Origin: Marinobacter orientalis
Lineage (GTDB): Bacteria > Pseudomonadota > Gammaproteobacteria > Pseudomonadales > Oleiphilaceae
Length of the DNA: 64,000 nt
Assembly (NCBI RefSeq): GCF_004792665.1
Contig: NZ_SRZX01000008.1
Span: 1 to 64,000 of the forward strand
Direction of reading: 5' to 3'
Under the pieces are notes generated by a model that saw only the letters and a list, made by a program, of their open reading frames with translations, had not been told where the DNA came from and did no database searches. Within the stretch, counting starts at the first letter, position 1, and each line of letters opens with the position of its first letter. A program made the position numbers and the translations under genes. Below are positions 62,378-64,000 of this stretch, one piece after another.

Positions 62378-63461
62378 CGTTCGCAGTTTCCGCCAGTTTT
62401 TCCGTATAGGCGCTGCCCTGCTGGCAGCGGCACCGGGCATGTCCATGGCACAGGACCGGCCGTTTACCATTGCCGACCCTGCGGCGGAGGATGTGCTGTC
62501 ACCAGACAACCTGCCTGCTTCGTTTTTTACCTTTTCCCCCGACGAATTCTGGGCCGAGCCCAGGGATTCCTATTGGCTGGAGTTCAGTAACTGGGTTCTG
62601 ACCCAGGAGCGGGGCCACAGCGATCGCGTTCAGGCGCTGGGTGAATGGGCCGACCGTACGCTTTCCGGCAGCAACCAGGCATTGCCGGATAACGAAAGCT
62701 ATCTGCGGGTGGGATTTGCCACCGAATCGGAATACGGTGACCCGGCCCAGTTCGAGCCGGAGGCACGGTTCCGGCTGGATATTCCGACAACCGAGGAAAA
62801 ACTGCGCCTGGTCATCGAGAGTGAGAGCGATGAGCTGATTCCCCTCTCGGAGCGGCGGCGAAACCGGCAGCTGACGGAGGATGAGCGCAGTGAAACCGAG
62901 GCCACGGGTGCGTTCCGTTACCTGACCATTGTCGGCGATGCGATCAATCTGAGTAATGATGTGGGTGTGCGCCTGCGGCTGCCGCCGGATGCGTTCTGGC
63001 GGGTGAAGGCGGAGAAGGAGTGGCAGCCGGGTGAGGACTGGAAGCTGGCGGTGGAGCAGCGGCTGTATTATTTCCACCAGGATGGCTGGGGTACGCGCTC
63101 GTGGTTTGGTGCGGGGCGGGATCTGGGCAATGGCTGGGATACGTTGCTGTCTTCGGAGGCCGAATGGGTTCACGATGAGCGCAAGTTTGAGCTGTCGCAG
63201 ACGGCGAATTTCTACAAGCGGCTGAATAACCGGTCTACCATTAATCCGCGGGTGGGTGTTCTGGGTGAGAGTCAGCCGGGCTGGCGGACGACGTCGGTGT
63301 TTACGGATCTGACGTACCGGTATCGGTTGCACAGTGACTGGCTGTTTGCGGAGGTGATTCCGGCGCTGGAGTTTCCGCGGGATGAGAGCTTCAAGGATCG
63401 GGCTTCGCTGGTTTTGCGGATAGAGCTGTATTTTTCTGGCAGTATTGAGCGGCCCTATTAG
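62367..63461 (+). CDS. Exported protein of unknown function, probable outer-membrane beta-barrel
   Basis: From TTG 62367 (11-bp overlap with coaE) the protein starts with a signal peptide, FFRIGAALLAAAPGMSMAQD, cleaved probably after the last Ala before QD. About 340 mature residues follow with alternating polar/apolar strands (YLRVGFATES, RLYYFHQDGWGTR, DLTYRYRLHSDWLFAEVIPAL) and a final LRIELYFSGSIE, a beta-barrel-like end. No family was recognised. The conserved part clearly begins before MSMAQD; no ATG is available nearer, hence TTG. It is likely cotranscribed with coaE. Confidence 0.6.
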   Translation: MVASVRSFRQFFRIGAALLAAAPGMSMAQDRPFTIADPAAEDVLSPDNLPASFFTFSPDEFWAEPRDSYWLEFSNWVLTQERGHSDRVQALGEWADRTLSGSNQALPDNESYLRVGFATESEYGDPAQFEPEARFRLDIPTTEEKLRLVIESESDELIPLSERRRNRQLTEDERSETEATGAFRYLTIVGDAINLSNDVGVRLRLPPDAFWRVKAEKEWQPGEDWKLAVEQRLYYFHQDGWGTRSWFGAGRDLGNGWDTLLSSEAEWVHDERKFELSQTANFYKRLNNRSTINPRVGVLGESQPGWRTTSVFTDLTYRYRLHSDWLFAEVIPALEFPRDESFKDRASLVLRIELYFSGSIERPY

Positions 63462-63519
63462 CCGGGCTCCGAGTCTGATTCCGTTGTTTCCTGGCCGAGC
63501 TTCAGTATTTTTCTGGTCG

Positions 63520-63632
63520 AGCTTTGCGGGTAGGGGCTGTGCCGGGACACGCTACGAGCACATCCATGTGCGCTTGACTTCGGCCATCCATGGCCGAAGA
63601 CATTCCCGACACAGCCCCTACCCGCAAAGCTC
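63520..63632. repeat. Long palindromic repeat with locus-specific arms (copy 2)
   Basis: Arms of about 28 nt (starting GAGCTTTGCGGGTAGGGG) are complementary to each other. The core GACACGCTACGAGCACATCC with GGCCATCCATGGCC is shared with copy 1 at 3196-3298 in opposite orientation, but the arms differ completely between copies. Confidence 0.75.
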
Positions 63633-63656
63633 TAACTTGAGTTGTCTATTGCCTTT

Positions 63657-64000
63657 ATGAGCCGTCATCTTTCTCGCCCTGCCGCCGAGGCATTAACGCT
63701 TACACCCATTGCCATTACCCGTTCCTGTTTCCGTGACAAGTTCGGAGTGCCCCGGCAGCCGGGGCTGACCCGGTTTGCCCATGCCGATCTGGTGATTCAG
63801 CCGCCGTTTGACCGGGAGGATGCGTTTCGGGGGCTGGAGACGGCCAGTCATTTGTGGCTGATGTTTCAGTTTCACGAGGCGGTGCGGGCGGAGTGGCGGC
63901 CGGTGGTTCGGCCTCCGCGGCTGGGGGGTAATAAAAAAATCGGGGTGTTTGCCAGCCGATCGCCGTTCCGGCCTAACAGTCTGGGGCTGTCGGTGGTGCG
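63657..64000 (+). CDS. trmO: tRNA (N6-threonylcarbamoyladenosine(37)-N6)-methyltransferase TrmO, 5' part
   Basis: ATG 63657 opens a frame to the window edge (about 114 residues): LTPIAITRSCFRDKFGVPRQ, LETASHLWLMFQFHEA, then RPPRLGGNKKIGVFASRSPF and RPNSLGLSVV. This is the TsaA/TrmO (YaeB) beta-barrel domain, which uses SAM to methylate t6A37 in tRNA-Thr. The C-terminal part lies outside the window. Confidence 0.93.
   Translation, partial: MSRHLSRPAAEALTLTPIAITRSCFRDKFGVPRQPGLTRFAHADLVIQPPFDREDAFRGLETASHLWLMFQFHEAVRAEWRPVVRPPRLGGNKKIGVFASRSPFRPNSLGLSVV

Noticed and set aside
1..64000. tRNA or rRNA genes
   Set aside because: None recognised by eye; no cloverleaf or rRNA signature sequence was noticed.

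Overview
The window reads as a chromosomal segment of a marine gammaproteobacterium, most like Marinobacter. The evidence is the polar-flagellum and type IV pilus gene types, an MvaT-type silencer, the gammaproteobacterial housekeeping genes (argG, yajQ, ampG, sbcB, coaE, trmO) and a dense set of REP-like palindromes. The genus is inference from overall resemblance.

Layout. 1-0.5 kb: 5' part of an IS110-family transposase next to a REP. 0.5-4.6 kb: ampG-yajQ and argG, separated by a non-coding block with REPs, a candidate structured RNA with its own terminator, and a long perfect-arm palindrome. 4.6-11.4 kb: flagellar filament genes (fliD-fliS-small ORF, flaG, and two divergent flagellins with a sigma28-like and a sigma54-like promoter). 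11.4-16.9 kb: a Phd/PIN toxin-antitoxin pair, a TPR-methyltransferase-like protein, sbcB and an MvaT-family silencer. 17-51.6 kb: a long polysaccharide locus, all on the minus strand. 51.6-54.7 kb: the RfaH leader with an ops element, rfaH, cysQ and a second beta-CASP nuclease. 54.8-61.6 kb: a PglL/TfpO-like oligosaccharyltransferase, pilA, then pilB-pilC-pilD. 61.8-64 kb: coaE, an exported protein of unknown function, and trmO, which runs off the window.

How it works together. Transcription of the polysaccharide locus starts at wecB (51.5 kb) behind an ops/JUMPStart element, and the RfaH antiterminator gene lies immediately upstream. The locus encodes UDP-ManNAc/ManNAcA synthesis (WecB, WecC), a second UDP-sugar dehydrogenase (TviB type), a WbpM-type dehydratase with a partner reductase and initiating sugar transferase, six stand-alone GT4 glycosyltransferases, three methyltransferase domains, an asparagine-synthase-like amidotransferase, a MurJ-like flippase, a heparinase-like lyase and a PAPS-type sulfotransferase. 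A sulfate permease, APS kinase (cysC) and PAP phosphatase (cysQ) at its edges complete a sulfate-to-PAPS-to-PAP cycle, so the product may be a sulfated glycan. No Wzy polymerase or Wzz regulator is apparent inside the locus.

The middle of the locus (about 35-36 kb and 42.4-49 kb) is visibly AT-richer than its surroundings. It carries a duplicated gene junction, an IS630 remnant, a three-module 1187-residue protein and a membrane protein with a kinase-like domain lacking its catalytic loop, all signs of acquisition and rearrangement. Three dispersed non-coding repeat families punctuate the window. One REP pair sits in frame inside a nuclease gene, and two genes take their stop codon from a REP.
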